Shown: positions 55,434 to 63,881, counted from the first letter of the stretch. The stretch: DNA of 64,000 nucleotides from Lachnospiraceae bacterium (GCA_029068555.1 JAIECJ010000094.1:93219-157218); one strand, 5' to 3'. Notes: generated by a model from the letters alone, not told the origin. Program-made: numbers and translations.

Positions 55434-57023
55434 ATGCGTATAGTAGAGAAGGTACTGTACGGATTTGGTGGCTTATTGGCGCTTATACTTCTTTTTATTG
55501 CGCTATGCCACTACAATCCGGAACTGGCAGTAAAAATAGGAGCAGCCATAACGGTTGACGCAGAGGAGAAAGCAGCTCCTGTCCCTGACAGGACGCTGCT
55601 CACCGCGAACACTACCGTGACGCTTGGACAGCTTCCGGCAGCGGAAAATACCGGGGCGGCAGAGCGTGCACAGGCGGAGGACAATGCAGAGGAAAAACTG
55701 AAAATCCCCAGAAAGGTTGCCGGATTGACCGGTTATATACCCGTCAAGGCGACAGGCACAGAGATCACGCAGACCAAGGCGGACGAGATAGCCGCTGAAC
55801 TTAGCAAAGGTGAGACAGGAAGCAGCCTGACCTTTGATGCGGAAATGTATCCGTATTATGAGATGCTCAACGACACACAGAAGTCTCTTTACCGGCAGAT
55901 TTATGCCAATGCAGATGCGCAGAACAAACATTTTGCGCCGGTAGCAGATATCACGGCAAATGATTTGAAGAATGCGTTTACATCTGTCGTAAACGACCAC
56001 CCTGAATTATTCTGGGTTGATACAGCATACAAGTATCAGTATACCCCGAAGGGCAGTGTGGCTGATATTACGCTTGTGTTCAATGTGACGGCAAATAATC
56101 TTGATTCGGCAAAGTCTGAGTTTGAGGCAGCTGCAAAGCTTATCACGGATGAGACATACGGAAATTATACCGACTATGACAAAGAAAAAATTGTGCATGA
56201 CACATTGATCAGTAAAGTAAAGTATGATGCCAATGCACCGATGAACCAGAGCGCCTACAGTGCACTTGTGTATGGAAGGACTGTATGCGCCGGTTATGCA
56301 AGGGCACTGCAGTATGTGTTACAGCAGCTGGATATCCCCTGCTATTACGTGACAGGCTATGCTGGCGAAAACCATGCATGGAATATCGTAAAGCTGGATG
56401 ACGGTTTCTATAACGTGGACAGCACGTGGGATGACACCAATCCGAACACCTATGACTACTTTAACTGTTCCGATGCGGATTATGCGGCAGACCACGTAAG
56501 GAGAGATTTGTCAATCTATCTTCCGCCATGCAACGGCAACAGGTATAGCGGACTTGAAGTGAATCCGTCAGTTACACCACCTACGGATACGACCAGACCA
56601 TCAACTGGTACGACGACGCAGCCGTCAACGAGTACAAATACGACAGCCAATACAGGAACAACGAATACCACGACAAATCAGACCACAAACCAGACAACGG
56701 CGACCAATACAGAGTCAATCACAGTACTGACAGTGAGGGGCGGCGGTGACGAGCACTATATTGACAATATAGGCGACTACTTTAATGAATGCTTTGGCGC
56801 TATGGTGGACAGGGACGAGGAAGTCATAACATTTGATCTTATTATCACAGATAAAAAGCTATGGGACAGCATTTACAAGGCATACGACAAAGGAGACTGC
56901 CAGGAGGGCTATATAGACCGCTATCTGGTGGAGAAACACAAAAACGCATGCAGCATGCGCGTGGAAGCAGTGCCAAGAACAGACGGAAGCTATCTCCTGA
57001 GACACCGCGCGGTAATTAATTAA
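55434..57023 (+). CDS. Membrane-anchored or exported transglutaminase-like cysteine protein
   Basis: The 529-aa protein has an N-terminal transmembrane segment (about residues 9-28). A transglutaminase/protease core follows with the full triad: VCAGYARAL with Cys285, ENHAWNIV with His314, and NVDSTWDD with Asp329. A Thr/Pro/Asn-rich flexible linker (about 378-428) and a C-terminal domain of about 100 residues complete it. Such domains in Clostridia either cross-link or cut proteins at the cell surface. AGGAGG (55421-55426) precedes the start. It lies two genes after the second giant and could act on the giant proteins, but it is separated from them by the ATPase/nuclease pair, so this is inference. 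Confidence 0.82.
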   Translation: MRIVEKVLYGFGGLLALILLFIALCHYNPELAVKIGAAITVDAEEKAAPVPDRTLLTANTTVTLGQLPAAENTGAAERAQAEDNAEEKLKIPRKVAGLTGYIPVKATGTEITQTKADEIAAELSKGETGSSLTFDAEMYPYYEMLNDTQKSLYRQIYANADAQNKHFAPVADITANDLKNAFTSVVNDHPELFWVDTAYKYQYTPKGSVADITLVFNVTANNLDSAKSEFEAAAKLITDETYGNYTDYDKEKIVHDTLISKVKYDANAPMNQSAYSALVYGRTVCAGYARALQYVLQQLDIPCYYVTGYAGENHAWNIVKLDDGFYNVDSTWDDTNPNTYDYFNCSDADYAADHVRRDLSIYLPPCNGNRYSGLEVNPSVTPPTDTTRPSTGTTTQPSTSTNTTANTGTTNTTTNQTTNQTTATNTESITVLTVRGGGDEHYIDNIGDYFNECFGAMVDRDEEVITFDLIITDKKLWDSIYKAYDKGDCQEGYIDRYLVEKHKNACSMRVEAVPRTDGSYLLRHRAVIN

Positions 57024-57072
57024 GGTAATATACAAATGCACCGCCTTTTTACATATTTTCCCGGGGGCGCAT

Positions 57073-57110
57073 AATAAAAAGGACTGCCGCAATTGACAGT
57101 CCTTTTATTA
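57073..57110. terminator. Bidirectional terminator between transglutaminase and reverse rubrerythrin genes
   Basis: TAAAAAGGACTG (57075-57086) and CAGTCCTTTTATTA (57097-57110) form a stem with A-rich and T-rich flanks, so it can stop transcription from both convergent genes. Confidence 0.85.
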
Positions 57111-57122
57111 TGCATCTTAATC

Positions 57123-57662
57123 TTACCCAAAGTATCTCTTTAACAGGCCTTCAAATGCTTTGCCGTGTCTTGCCTCATCTCTGGCCATCTCATGAACGGT
57201 GTCATGGATTGCATCCAGATTAGCGGCTTTCGCGCGTTTTGCAAGGTCAAACTTACCAGCTGTAGCGCCGTTCTCTGCCTCTACACGCATCTCAAGGTTT
57301 TTCTTGGTGGAATCTGTTACAACTTCACCTAAAAGTTCAGCAAACTTTGCAGCATGTTCAGCTTCTTCCCATGCAGCCTTCTCCCAGTAGAGACCGATTT
57401 CAGGATATCCCTCTCTGTGGGCAACTCTTGCCATCGCAAGATACATACCAACTTCGGTACACTCACCGTTGAAATTTGCTCTTAAGTCTGCCATAATGTC
57501 CTCGCTGGCTCCCTGCGCTACACCTACAACATGCTCAGCAGCCCAGCTTTTTTCGCCAGCCTGCTGAACAAACTTGTCAGCAGGAGCATTACACTGCGGA
57601 CATCTCTCAGGAGCGCTGTCACCTTCATAAACATAACCACATACACCACATACAAATTTCAT
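57123..57662 (-). CDS. Reverse rubrerythrin (rubredoxin domain at N-terminus)
   Basis: The 179-aa protein starts with a rubredoxin-like iron site (CGVC at residues 5-8 and CPQC at 21-24). A ferritin-like four-helix domain with diiron ligands follows (EEAEH near 113-117 and DEARH near 166-170). This N-terminal rubredoxin order is that of reverse rubrerythrins, NADH-dependent hydrogen-peroxide and oxygen reductases of anaerobes such as Clostridium acetobutylicum. The gene is downstream of a PerR-type regulator on the same strand, 65 nt away, with GGAGG before its start. Peroxide-induced expression through PerR is the expected control. Confidence 0.92.
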   Translation of the reverse strand: MKFVCGVCGYVYEGDSAPERCPQCNAPADKFVQQAGEKSWAAEHVVGVAQGASEDIMADLRANFNGECTEVGMYLAMARVAHREGYPEIGLYWEKAAWEEAEHAAKFAELLGEVVTDSTKKNLEMRVEAENGATAGKFDLAKRAKAANLDAIHDTVHEMARDEARHGKAFEGLLKRYFG

Positions 57663-57687
57663 AATTCAATTACCTCCTATTTTTTAC

Positions 57688-57716
57688 AAGCGCATAAAAA
57701 AATTTTTGGTGCGCTT
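57688..57716 (-). other. Hairpin between the perR-like and reverse rubrerythrin genes
   Basis: AAGCGCA and TGCGCTT form a 7-bp perfect stem with a 15-nt A/T loop. There is no T-tract after the stem on the minus strand, so it may process or partly attenuate the transcript and not end it. Confidence 0.45.
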
Positions 57717-57727
57717 AATTTCATAAT

Positions 57728-58195
57728 TTACTTGTCCTGCATAACCCCCTGGTCAAGGCAGCTTTTGCAGATGCCGCAAAAATATAACCTGTGTCCCTGA
57801 ATCAATCCGTCAAAACCTTTGGCGGCCTCGGTATCTATGGATGAAAAATCCTTGCCGTCCACAGGCAAGTCGATGACAGCGTTGCAGCAGCTGCATACAA
57901 AATGCTGATGCGGACTGGTATCATAATCAAAATGATCAATACCGAGAACCCCGAACCTATGCTTTGCTATCATGCCTGCCTCTGCAAGCTGGTTTAAGTT
58001 GCGATAGACAGTGCCAAGACTGATATTCGGAAACTCTTCTTTTAGATTGGAGTAAACAAATTCAGCAGTCGGGTGATCCTTTCGGGATTTTAGGAAGGAG
58101 AGGATAGCTGCCCTCTGGCGGCTGAATTTCATAGCCATGTAACCCTGCCTTTCTGAATCGGTTTCAAGTTGCAGAAATACAGGATAATCCAGCAT
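57728..58195 (-). CDS. perR: Fur-family peroxide regulator, PerR-like
   Basis: The product of about 155 aa carries the Fur winged helix (FSRQRAAILSFLK, then SLGTVYRNLNQL). Its dimerisation domain has HFDYDTSPHQHF, where the Asp and paired His match the metal-sensing ligands of PerR, and two structural zinc pairs, CSCC and CGIC. The start is uncertain: TTG 58234, ATG 58204, ATG 58201 and ATG 58195 are in frame. The promoter start site near 58248 and an AGGA suitably placed for 58195 favour the last. A PerR-type operator overlaps the transcription start, so autoregulation is likely. The reverse rubrerythrin gene follows on the same strand. Confidence 0.88.
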   Translation of the reverse strand: MLDYPVFLQLETDSERQGYMAMKFSRQRAAILSFLKSRKDHPTAEFVYSNLKEEFPNISLGTVYRNLNQLAEAGMIAKHRFGVLGIDHFDYDTSPHQHFVCSCCNAVIDLPVDGKDFSSIDTEAAKGFDGLIQGHRLYFCGICKSCLDQGVMQDK

Positions 58196-58237
58196 TTCCA
58201 TCATTTCCTGATTCGTATTGCAAATAAAAATCAATAT

Positions 58238-58252
58238 CAGTAATGATTACTG
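58238..58252 (-). promoter_or_regulatory. PerR-type operator
   Basis: CAGTAATGATTACTG is a perfect 7-1-7 palindrome. Its TAATnATTA core equals the centre of the Bacillus PerR box (TTATAATnATTATAA). It covers the expected +1 of the promoter next to it. Confidence 0.75.
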
Positions 58253-58254
58253 TT

Positions 58255-58283
58255 ATTATATTTAGTTTCTTTCAATTTGTCAA
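58255..58283 (-). promoter_or_regulatory. Consensus promoter of the perR-like gene
   Basis: On the minus strand TTGACA, 17 nt, TATAAT, both hexamers perfect (plus-strand TGTCAA 58278-58283 and ATTATA 58255-58260). The rest of 58284-58535 is AT-rich with no gene. Confidence 0.9.
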
Positions 58284-58535
58284 GGACAATTTTGATTTTA
58301 TTTTGTCTCTTTGCTGCATTTACTGAGATTTCTTTCTTTTTTTCTGATTAAAAAAAAATTAATAATGTCGCAAAAGACTATATTTTATAATAGGATATGA
58401 TATACTATTTCTATAAAATTTATACGACGGATTTGTGCCTGAGACGGATTATGAAACCGGAGCGAATGGCAGGAATGGAGGTATTTGTGCAAAGGCACAA
58501 ATTTGCAGAAATTTGGCTATTGCATGGAGGTTATG

Positions 58536-59684
58536 ATGAAGAAAAGGTCGCATATGAAACTCAAGTCCAAAATGATGGTTCTTTTCCTTACAATCATATT
58601 AGTCCCATTGGGATGTGCTGCGATTGTATTTTTTGGTTTCGGATATTACGAGAATATAGATGTGCTGCGGGAGCTGTCAAAAGAAGACATTATGATCGGC
58701 GCGATGATTAACAGGCGGTTGATGGAAGCTCTCGTGATTGCCATGCTCCTGATACTGTTTATGACGAGTTCAATCATTACAGGATGGCTTAACAGGGATA
58801 TTTATAAGCCGCTGAAGGAGCTGAGTGTTGCCATGCAGCGGATATCTACTGGCGATTTTGATTACCATATGTCATACAGACGCGATGACGAGATTGGGAT
58901 TCTTTTTGACAATTATGAGCAGATGCGCCTGCAGCTAAAGGAAAACGAGGAGGAGAAGGCACAGAACGAGAAAAAGTCGAAGGAGCTTGTCAGCAATATT
59001 TCCCATGACCTCAAGACACCGATTACGTCCATAAAGGGATATGTGGAGGGCATTATGGACGGTGTAGCGGACACGCCGGAGAAGATGGATAAGTACATCA
59101 AGACCATCTACAATAAGGCGAACGATATGGATCGGCTCATCAATGAGCTGACGACATATTCAGGCATTGATTCCAACAAAATACCATACCATTTTCACAT
59201 TATAAATGTATCCGATTATTTTTCAGACTGTGTAGAGGAAGTCGGACTGGACTTGGAATCCAAAAATATGCACCTGAATTTCACCAATTTTGTTCCGTCA
59301 GACACGTGTGTCGTGGCAGATCCTGAGCAGCTGAAAAAGGTTATCAACAACATTATCAGCAACAGTGTCAAATACATGGGACACGAAAACGGAGTGATTG
59401 ACATCCGCATTCTCGATGAAATGGAGTCAGTTAAAATCGAGATTGAGGATAACGGAAAAGGAATAGAATCCAAAGACATTGGTAATATTTTCGAGCGGTT
59501 TTACAGAACGGATTCTTCCAGAAACTCTTTGCAGGGCGGCAGCGGCATCGGACTGAGCATTGTCAAGAAAATTATTGAGGATCATGGCGGTTATGTGTGG
59601 GCAACCAGCAAGCAAGGAGAGGGAACCTGTATGCATTTCGTGCTGCGGAAATATACAGAGAGAACGGATGAGGTCGTTATCTGA
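58536..59684 (+). CDS. Sensor histidine kinase
   Basis: This 382-aa kinase has two transmembrane segments (about residues 12-32 and 66-86) around a short outer loop of 30-35 residues. A HAMP domain follows (RDIYKPLKELSVAMQRISTG, then DDEIG), then the phosphoacceptor helix SNISHDLKTPITS with His157, and an intact ATPase domain: N box NNIISNSVKY, G1 DNGKGI, F box ERFYR, G2 GGSGIGLSI. With so small an outer loop it probably senses membrane or envelope state. ATG 58536 has GGAGG 5 nt upstream; earlier in-frame ATGs lack a site. The cognate response regulator follows 106 nt later. Confidence 0.92.
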   Translation: MKKRSHMKLKSKMMVLFLTIILVPLGCAAIVFFGFGYYENIDVLRELSKEDIMIGAMINRRLMEALVIAMLLILFMTSSIITGWLNRDIYKPLKELSVAMQRISTGDFDYHMSYRRDDEIGILFDNYEQMRLQLKENEEEKAQNEKKSKELVSNISHDLKTPITSIKGYVEGIMDGVADTPEKMDKYIKTIYNKANDMDRLINELTTYSGIDSNKIPYHFHIINVSDYFSDCVEEVGLDLESKNMHLNFTNFVPSDTCVVADPEQLKKVINNIISNSVKYMGHENGVIDIRILDEMESVKIEIEDNGKGIESKDIGNIFERFYRTDSSRNSLQGGSGIGLSIVKKIIEDHGGYVWATSKQGEGTCMHFVLRKYTERTDEVVI

Positions 59685-59790
59685 CAGAACAGTGTCAGAG
59701 TAAATAAACCAGTCGTTATAGGCAAAAGTGAACAGAAGAACGTGACAAGCAGTTCTATAGAAATAGAATAGGAAAGGACGGAGAACGGAA

Positions 59791-60480
59791 ATGAGCAGAA
59801 TATTGATTGTTGAGGATGAGGAAGCGATTGCGGAGCTTGAGAAGGACTATCTGGAGCTGAATGACTTTGAGGTAAAGATTGAAAACAGTGGCGATACGGG
59901 GCTTGCGACAGCGCTTGCAGAGGATTTTGACCTGATTATACTGGATCTGATGCTCCCCGGCATTGACGGATTTGAGATTTGCAAGCGCATTCGAGAGGAT
60001 AAGGATGTACCAATCCTCATGGTTTCAGCGAAAAAGGACGATATAGACAAAATCCGCGGGCTTGGTCTTGGTGCGGATGATTATCTGACAAAACCGTTTA
60101 GCCCAAGTGAACTTGTGGCGCGTGTCAAGGCGCATATGGCACGTTATAACCGTCTGGTGGGAAGCCATACCAAGGAAAATGACATTGTGGAAATCAGGGG
60201 AATCCGCATTGACAAGACAGCAAGGCGTGTGTTTGTGGACGGTGAGGAGCGGACTTTCACGACAAAGGAGTTTGACCTTTTGACGTTTCTGGCAGAAAAT
60301 CCCAACCATGTCTTTACCAAGGAAGAAATTTTCAGGGAAATATGGGACATGGATTCGATAGGCGATATAGCGACAGTAACGGTGCATATCAAGAAAATAC
60401 GTGAAAAAATCGAGACCGACACATCAAAACCACAATACATTGAGACGATATGGGGCGTTGGTTACCGTTTTAAATTATAG
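59791..60480 (+). CDS. OmpR/PhoB-family response regulator
   Basis: The 229-aa regulator has a receiver domain with acidic pocket VEDEE, the phosphoacceptor Asp in LIILDLMLPGIDGF (about residue 53) and the conserved Lys in DDYLTKPFSPSEL. A winged-helix output domain follows, with FTTKEFDLLTFLAENPNHVF and VTVHIKKIREKIE, ending VGYRFKL. AAAGGACGGAG precedes the ATG. It is encoded after its kinase on the same strand, so the pair forms a two-component system. Target genes are not evident nearby. Confidence 0.94.
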   Translation: MSRILIVEDEEAIAELEKDYLELNDFEVKIENSGDTGLATALAEDFDLIILDLMLPGIDGFEICKRIREDKDVPILMVSAKKDDIDKIRGLGLGADDYLTKPFSPSELVARVKAHMARYNRLVGSHTKENDIVEIRGIRIDKTARRVFVDGEERTFTTKEFDLLTFLAENPNHVFTKEEIFREIWDMDSIGDIATVTVHIKKIREKIETDTSKPQYIETIWGVGYRFKL

Positions 60481-60552
60481 GGAAAATGGTAAGAAATTTA
60501 CCTGTAGAAGTACAGAGGCGTTACGGATAGGGCGCGAATAGGATAAACGAAA

Positions 60553-61254
60553 ATGGATAAAATGATAGTGTATGAGGATGATACCCTGCTGGTGGTTCAC
60601 AAACCTGCAGGAATTGCGACAGAGACAGCAAAAATTGGTCAGGCAGACGTTGTCTCCGAATTGAAAAACTATCGCAAAAAGAAAGGCGAGAGCCCATATA
60701 TCGGGGTGATCCACAGACTGGATCAGCCAGTTGAGGGACTTTTGGTTTTTGCAAAAGATACAAAGACTGCCAAAAAGCTCAGTGCCGATCTGCAGGGTGG
60801 ACAGCTGTCAAAAAAATATGTAGCGATTGTCGCGGGAATTCCGCAGGCACAGGAAGGAGAGCTGTCGGATTATCTTATAAAGGACGGACGTACCAATCTG
60901 TCAAAGGTTGTGGCGCAAGACACAGATGGGGCAAAGAGGGCGGTGCTTCGATGGAAGCTTCTCGAAAGCAGCAGTACAGGAACGTATGCGCTTCTGGCAA
61001 TTGAGCTTTATACAGGAAGGCATCACCAGATTCGGGTACAGATGGCGCATGCCGGATTCCCGCTTTTAGGGGATACTAGGTATGGTACCGCACAGACAAA
61101 GGAGCTTTCCAGACAATTGTCTGTACACAATGCGGCGCTGCTGGCAAACGAGCTGTGCCTGATACATCCTGCTACGGGAAAAAGAATGGAATTTTCACTT
61201 GATATTAATAAATTTTTGCAACTGTTTACGCCGGCAATATCTAAATTTGTGTAG
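60553..61254 (+). CDS. RluD-family RNA pseudouridine synthase
   Basis: This 233-aa enzyme has the catalytic HRLDQPVEGLLVFAKD motif (Asp near residue 57), the start LLVVHKPAGI, a KKYVAIV strand and the RHHQIRVQMAHAGFPLLGD motif of RluA/RluC/RluD enzymes. It lacks an S4 domain, so it is the short form. The target rRNA or tRNA position cannot be told. The gene is 72 nt after the response regulator, with a weak ribosome site (AGGATAA). Confidence 0.9.
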   Translation: MDKMIVYEDDTLLVVHKPAGIATETAKIGQADVVSELKNYRKKKGESPYIGVIHRLDQPVEGLLVFAKDTKTAKKLSADLQGGQLSKKYVAIVAGIPQAQEGELSDYLIKDGRTNLSKVVAQDTDGAKRAVLRWKLLESSSTGTYALLAIELYTGRHHQIRVQMAHAGFPLLGDTRYGTAQTKELSRQLSVHNAALLANELCLIHPATGKRMEFSLDINKFLQLFTPAISKFV

Positions 61255-61260
61255 AAATCT

Positions 61261-61322
61261 GTTATAATTCACACCTCAATAACTTATACCTGATAAAAAC
61301 TGGCGTTGGTGTGAATTGTAAC
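61261..61322 (-). repeat. 62-bp hairpin element, copy 1
   Basis: Terminal inverted repeats GTTATAATTCACACC and GGTGTGAATTGTAAC bound a 32-nt centre. The whole is an inverted, about 90% identical copy of 63277-63339. It lies directly after the pseudouridine synthase gene. Confidence 0.8.
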
Positions 61323-61362
61323 ACGAACAAAATATTCTGACAAAAAGAACACACTTTATTTG

Positions 61363-61391
61363 TTGACACTTTTTTGTATAGAAAGTATAAT
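61363..61391 (+). promoter_or_regulatory. Consensus promoter of the 128-aa protein gene
   Basis: TTGACA (61363-61368), 17 nt, TATAAT (61386-61391), both hexamers perfect. Confidence 0.9.
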
Positions 61392-61464
61392 AAAAGTACG
61401 AACAATAGGCCTTGTATTTTGCAAGAACTCAGGTAAAGGGGAGTAACACAAAGGAGGCCAAAAT

Positions 61465-61851
61465 ATGGATGGAATGCAGAACTGGACAAACTATTTGGAG
61501 GTAATGCGAAACCGTCTGCTAATCGTTAATGACGCTGACAGCCTGATTTCAGTATTGATGGACGTTAGGAATATACCGATCGCATTATCAACCATAGAAG
61601 ACGTAACGGATGGAACCGGACTGAATATGTCATTGTCGGTGATTTGCTCGGAGGCAAAGGTCATCGGCAGAGTGATGTGCCTGGTAAGTGATGATATGTT
61701 TACAACGGTTCAGTTAAACCTTGACACTGTGAAAAAGGTAAATTCAAAAATATCAGTGGACGGAAAAGGCGTTGTGATGAAGCTCACAATCAAAAATGGA
61801 GCGGAATTCCTGCTTATGTTCCATACGGATTTAGTGGAAGAGGACGAATAG
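61465..61851 (+). CDS. Conserved-looking protein of unknown function (128 aa)
   Basis: This 128-aa soluble protein has an N-terminal helix (WTNYLEVMRNRL) and an alternating beta pattern to the end, without catalytic motifs, membrane segments or a signal. I do not recognise it. GGAGG precedes ATG 61465 and a consensus promoter lies 75 nt upstream, so it is clearly a real, probably well-expressed gene. The MecA-like and deacetylase genes follow on the same strand after a 151-nt gap. Confidence 0.7.
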   Translation: MDGMQNWTNYLEVMRNRLLIVNDADSLISVLMDVRNIPIALSTIEDVTDGTGLNMSLSVICSEAKVIGRVMCLVSDDMFTTVQLNLDTVKKVNSKISVDGKGVVMKLTIKNGAEFLLMFHTDLVEEDE

Positions 61852-62002
61852 CTCTTGTCATTATGGAAATTAACGAGGAGGCTGCGGCAATGCGAAAACG
61901 ATTGCTGCGGCTTTCTTGTGCACATGGGCATCCAAATTCAATCATCTTACAGATGACTGGCCAAATGAAGGCGGCGTAGCTCGATTGCAGGGAGGTTACG
62001 GT

Positions 62003-62440
62003 ATGGAATATCATAAGAAAGCGGATTTAAAAGTGGAGTGTATAGCCGCGCAGGAGGATTTTGACTTTTTCGGAGTTACGATTGACGACATTTTGGACAG
62101 GACGCAGCAGGGAATGCATTTTCTGAAAAAGGCAAAGGAACTATGTGCCATAACACAGAAAGTAGAGTGGACGAATGTTGCCTATACACTGAATATAACG
62201 ATGCTTCCCGACGAAAGGGTGTCGTTTGAGTTCAGCGAGTGTCTGGCGGACTATGTCGCAGGTCTGAAGCATTCGCTTGCCATGGCGGACAGTGAGACAC
62301 GCGGACCGATAGAGGCGTTTATCCGCACGCTTGAGCGTTCAGACGAGGAGAGCGGGAGAAACCTGGTTGCGCACTTTGAACAGAATGTAAAAGAAGTAAG
62401 AGAAGAACAGGAGACGGCAAAAGATGAAAACAAACATTAA
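62003..62440 (+). CDS. MecA-like adaptor-type small protein
   Basis: The 145-aa protein contains FGVTIDDILDRTQQGMHFLKKA, close in pattern to the MecA N-terminal segment (FG[I/V]xxDDIxxRxxEGxxFLxKA). MecA in Firmicutes delivers substrates to ClpC. The rest (YTLNITMLPDERVSFEFSE) fits the same small beta/alpha domain, followed by a charged helical tail. It lacks the full second domain of B. subtilis MecA. ATG 62003 is preferred over 61916 because GGGAGG (61990-61995) lies 7 nt upstream. Its last 17 nt overlap the deacetylase gene, so the two are co-translated. Confidence 0.6.
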   Translation: MEYHKKADLKVECIAAQEDFDFFGVTIDDILDRTQQGMHFLKKAKELCAITQKVEWTNVAYTLNITMLPDERVSFEFSECLADYVAGLKHSLAMADSETRGPIEAFIRTLERSDEESGRNLVAHFEQNVKEVREEQETAKDENKH

Positions 62441-63236
62441 GAAAATTTATGTGTGTTTTCCAGGTGGAAAGCACAAGGCACTCACTATGAGCTATGATGA
62501 TGGTAAACACGAGGACAGGCGGCTTGTAGAACTCTTTAACCGATATGGCATCAAAGGCACATTCAATGTAAACAGCGGGCTGGAAGGAGACCCGGTGCGC
62601 ATACCGCAGACAGAGTACAGGGAGCTCTATAAGGGACACGAGGTTGCATGTCACACCGTATCGCACCCGACGATAGGGCGCTGTCCATTGACAAGCGTAG
62701 CACAGGAAATCATAGAGGACAGGAAAAAACTTGAGGAGATAATGGGCTACCCAGTGCGCGGCCTCGCCTATCCAAACGGTTCTTATTCACAGGAAATATG
62801 CGATATGCTTCCGGCGCTTGGCATTCGCTATGGCAGAGTTGTTGGCAACTCGGACAGCTTTTTGCTTCCGGACAATTTTTTACAGTGGAAAGCGACCTGC
62901 CATCACAACCACAACCTGATGGAGCTGGGACAGCAGTTTGTGGAACTGACAAAGAAGCAGTATCTGTATCTGATGTATGTATGGGGACATAGCTATGAGT
63001 TCACGAACAATGACAACTGGAATGTGATTGAAGATTTCTGCCGGCTTGCAGGAGGCAGGGATGATATCTGGTATGCCACCAATATTGAGATTGTGGATTA
63101 TATGGATGTTGCCCGAATGGCACAGTTTGCGGCGGATGGTTCTTTTGTGTACAATCCTTGTGTGCAGAGCCTGTGGATTTGTATTGAAGGGGAACAGTTT
63201 GTCGAGATAAAGGGCGGTGCACTGGAAAAATTATGA
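62424..63236 (+). CDS. Polysaccharide deacetylase (NodB/CE4 family)
   Basis: The 270-aa protein shows the CE4 motifs in order: MSYDDG (motif 1, catalytic and metal Asp pair), HTVSHP (motif 2, the H-x3-H metal site) and RGLAYPNG (motif 3). A late His in VWGHSYEF stands in motif 5 position. No signal peptide or transmembrane segment is seen, so it may act inside the cell or on small substrates, unlike the exported peptidoglycan deacetylases. It overlaps the MecA-like gene by 17 nt. Substrate is unknown. Confidence 0.87.
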   Translation: MKTNIKKIYVCFPGGKHKALTMSYDDGKHEDRRLVELFNRYGIKGTFNVNSGLEGDPVRIPQTEYRELYKGHEVACHTVSHPTIGRCPLTSVAQEIIEDRKKLEEIMGYPVRGLAYPNGSYSQEICDMLPALGIRYGRVVGNSDSFLLPDNFLQWKATCHHNHNLMELGQQFVELTKKQYLYLMYVWGHSYEFTNNDNWNVIEDFCRLAGGRDDIWYATNIEIVDYMDVARMAQFAADGSFVYNPCVQSLWICIEGEQFVEIKGGALEKL

Positions 63237-63258
63237 TTTTTACATGTTGCGGATCGGA

Positions 63259-63276
63259 GTGAACAGTAATGTCGGT
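63259..63276 (+). repeat. GTGAACAGTAAC repeat, copy 1
   Basis: GTGAACAGTAATGTCGGT directly precedes the hairpin element. Related copies are at 63408-63431 (same strand) and 63927-63942 (opposite strand). Confidence 0.6.
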
Positions 63277-63339
63277 GTTACAATTCACACCAACGCCAGT
63301 TTTCATCAGCTTATAAGTTATTGCGGTGTGAATTATAAC
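63277..63339 (+). repeat. 63-bp hairpin element, copy 2
   Basis: Terminal inverted repeats GTTACAATTCACACC (63277-63291) and GGTGTGAATTATAAC (63325-63339). It is the inverted counterpart of 61261-61322. Confidence 0.8.
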
Positions 63340-63407
63340 AGATTTTGCACACAAAATGCTAAAAGGCAAGCATTTTGGCGCATGATTCCCACTACTTTGG
63401 CGTAGGT

Positions 63408-63431
63408 GTGAACAGTAACATGTCGGTTACA
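63408..63431 (+). repeat. GTGAACAGTAAC repeat, copy 2
   Basis: GTGAACAGTAAC followed by ATGTCGGTTAC, matching copy 1 at 63259 with a small shift. Confidence 0.6.
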
Positions 63432-63459
63432 TTTTTTCAGTGAAATTTACTGAAAATAA

Positions 63460-63488
63460 TTCACATTTTTGTAATTGTATGGTAAACT
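63460..63488 (+). promoter_or_regulatory. Promoter of the small membrane protein gene
   Basis: TTCACA (63460-63465), 17 nt, TAAACT (63483-63488). Confidence 0.5.
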
Positions 63489-63575
63489 GTTATACAGAGG
63501 TGTTTCATTGCAGAAAAGAGCAGACTTGGAATGACGCGGGACTGCTCTAAAATAAAAGTGGAGAAGGTGGAATCA

Positions 63576-63881
63576 ATGACAAAACAAAACATTTCATACA
63601 AAACAATGCACAGGATAATACGGCTGGTGTTTGCCATGATTGTAGGGGCATTTATAGCGGCATTTTCGTTTGGTGCGTATACGGCACAGGCGGCGGACAC
63701 AACAGTGGAAAATGCTGCGGCAGTGAGTGCGGATCAGACATCATCGGATGAGCGTGCCAGCGATGACGGCGGCGGAGCCATGATACTTCTGATGGGCGGT
63801 ATGCTGATTATTATTTTGGCAGTCGTGCTCTCTGTTGTCGGGACATTTGTATCTTCGGCAGCGATTGCGGATGAACTATGA
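63576..63881 (+). CDS. Small exported/membrane protein of unknown function (101 aa)
   Basis: Residues 13-35 form a signal or transmembrane segment ending AYTAQA-AD, a good signal-peptidase site. A short polar Asp/Ser/Ala linker and a second hydrophobic segment (LLMGGMLIIILAVVLSVVGT) follow. It would be a small membrane protein with a short outer loop. ATG 63576 is chosen because GGAGAAGGTGG lies just upstream; the earlier ATG 63531 has no ribosome site. The function is not recognised. Confidence 0.65.
   Translation: MTKQNISYKTMHRIIRLVFAMIVGAFIAAFSFGAYTAQAADTTVENAAAVSADQTSSDERASDDGGGAMILLMGGMLIIILAVVLSVVGTFVSSAAIADEL

Larger units (their letters stand above)
63237..63575. other. Repeat-rich intergenic region
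   Basis: Several short repeats are packed here: the 63-bp hairpin element (63277-63339), an AAAATGCT/AGCATTTT stem near 63354-63376, and two direct copies of a GTGAACAGTAA...GTCGGT motif (63259 and 63408). The promoter at 63460-63488 follows. No gene is supported. Confidence 0.6.

Noticed and set aside
58397..58711. 104-aa frame overlapping the start of the histidine kinase.
   Set aside because: Out-of-frame shadow of the kinase N-terminus without a ribosome site.
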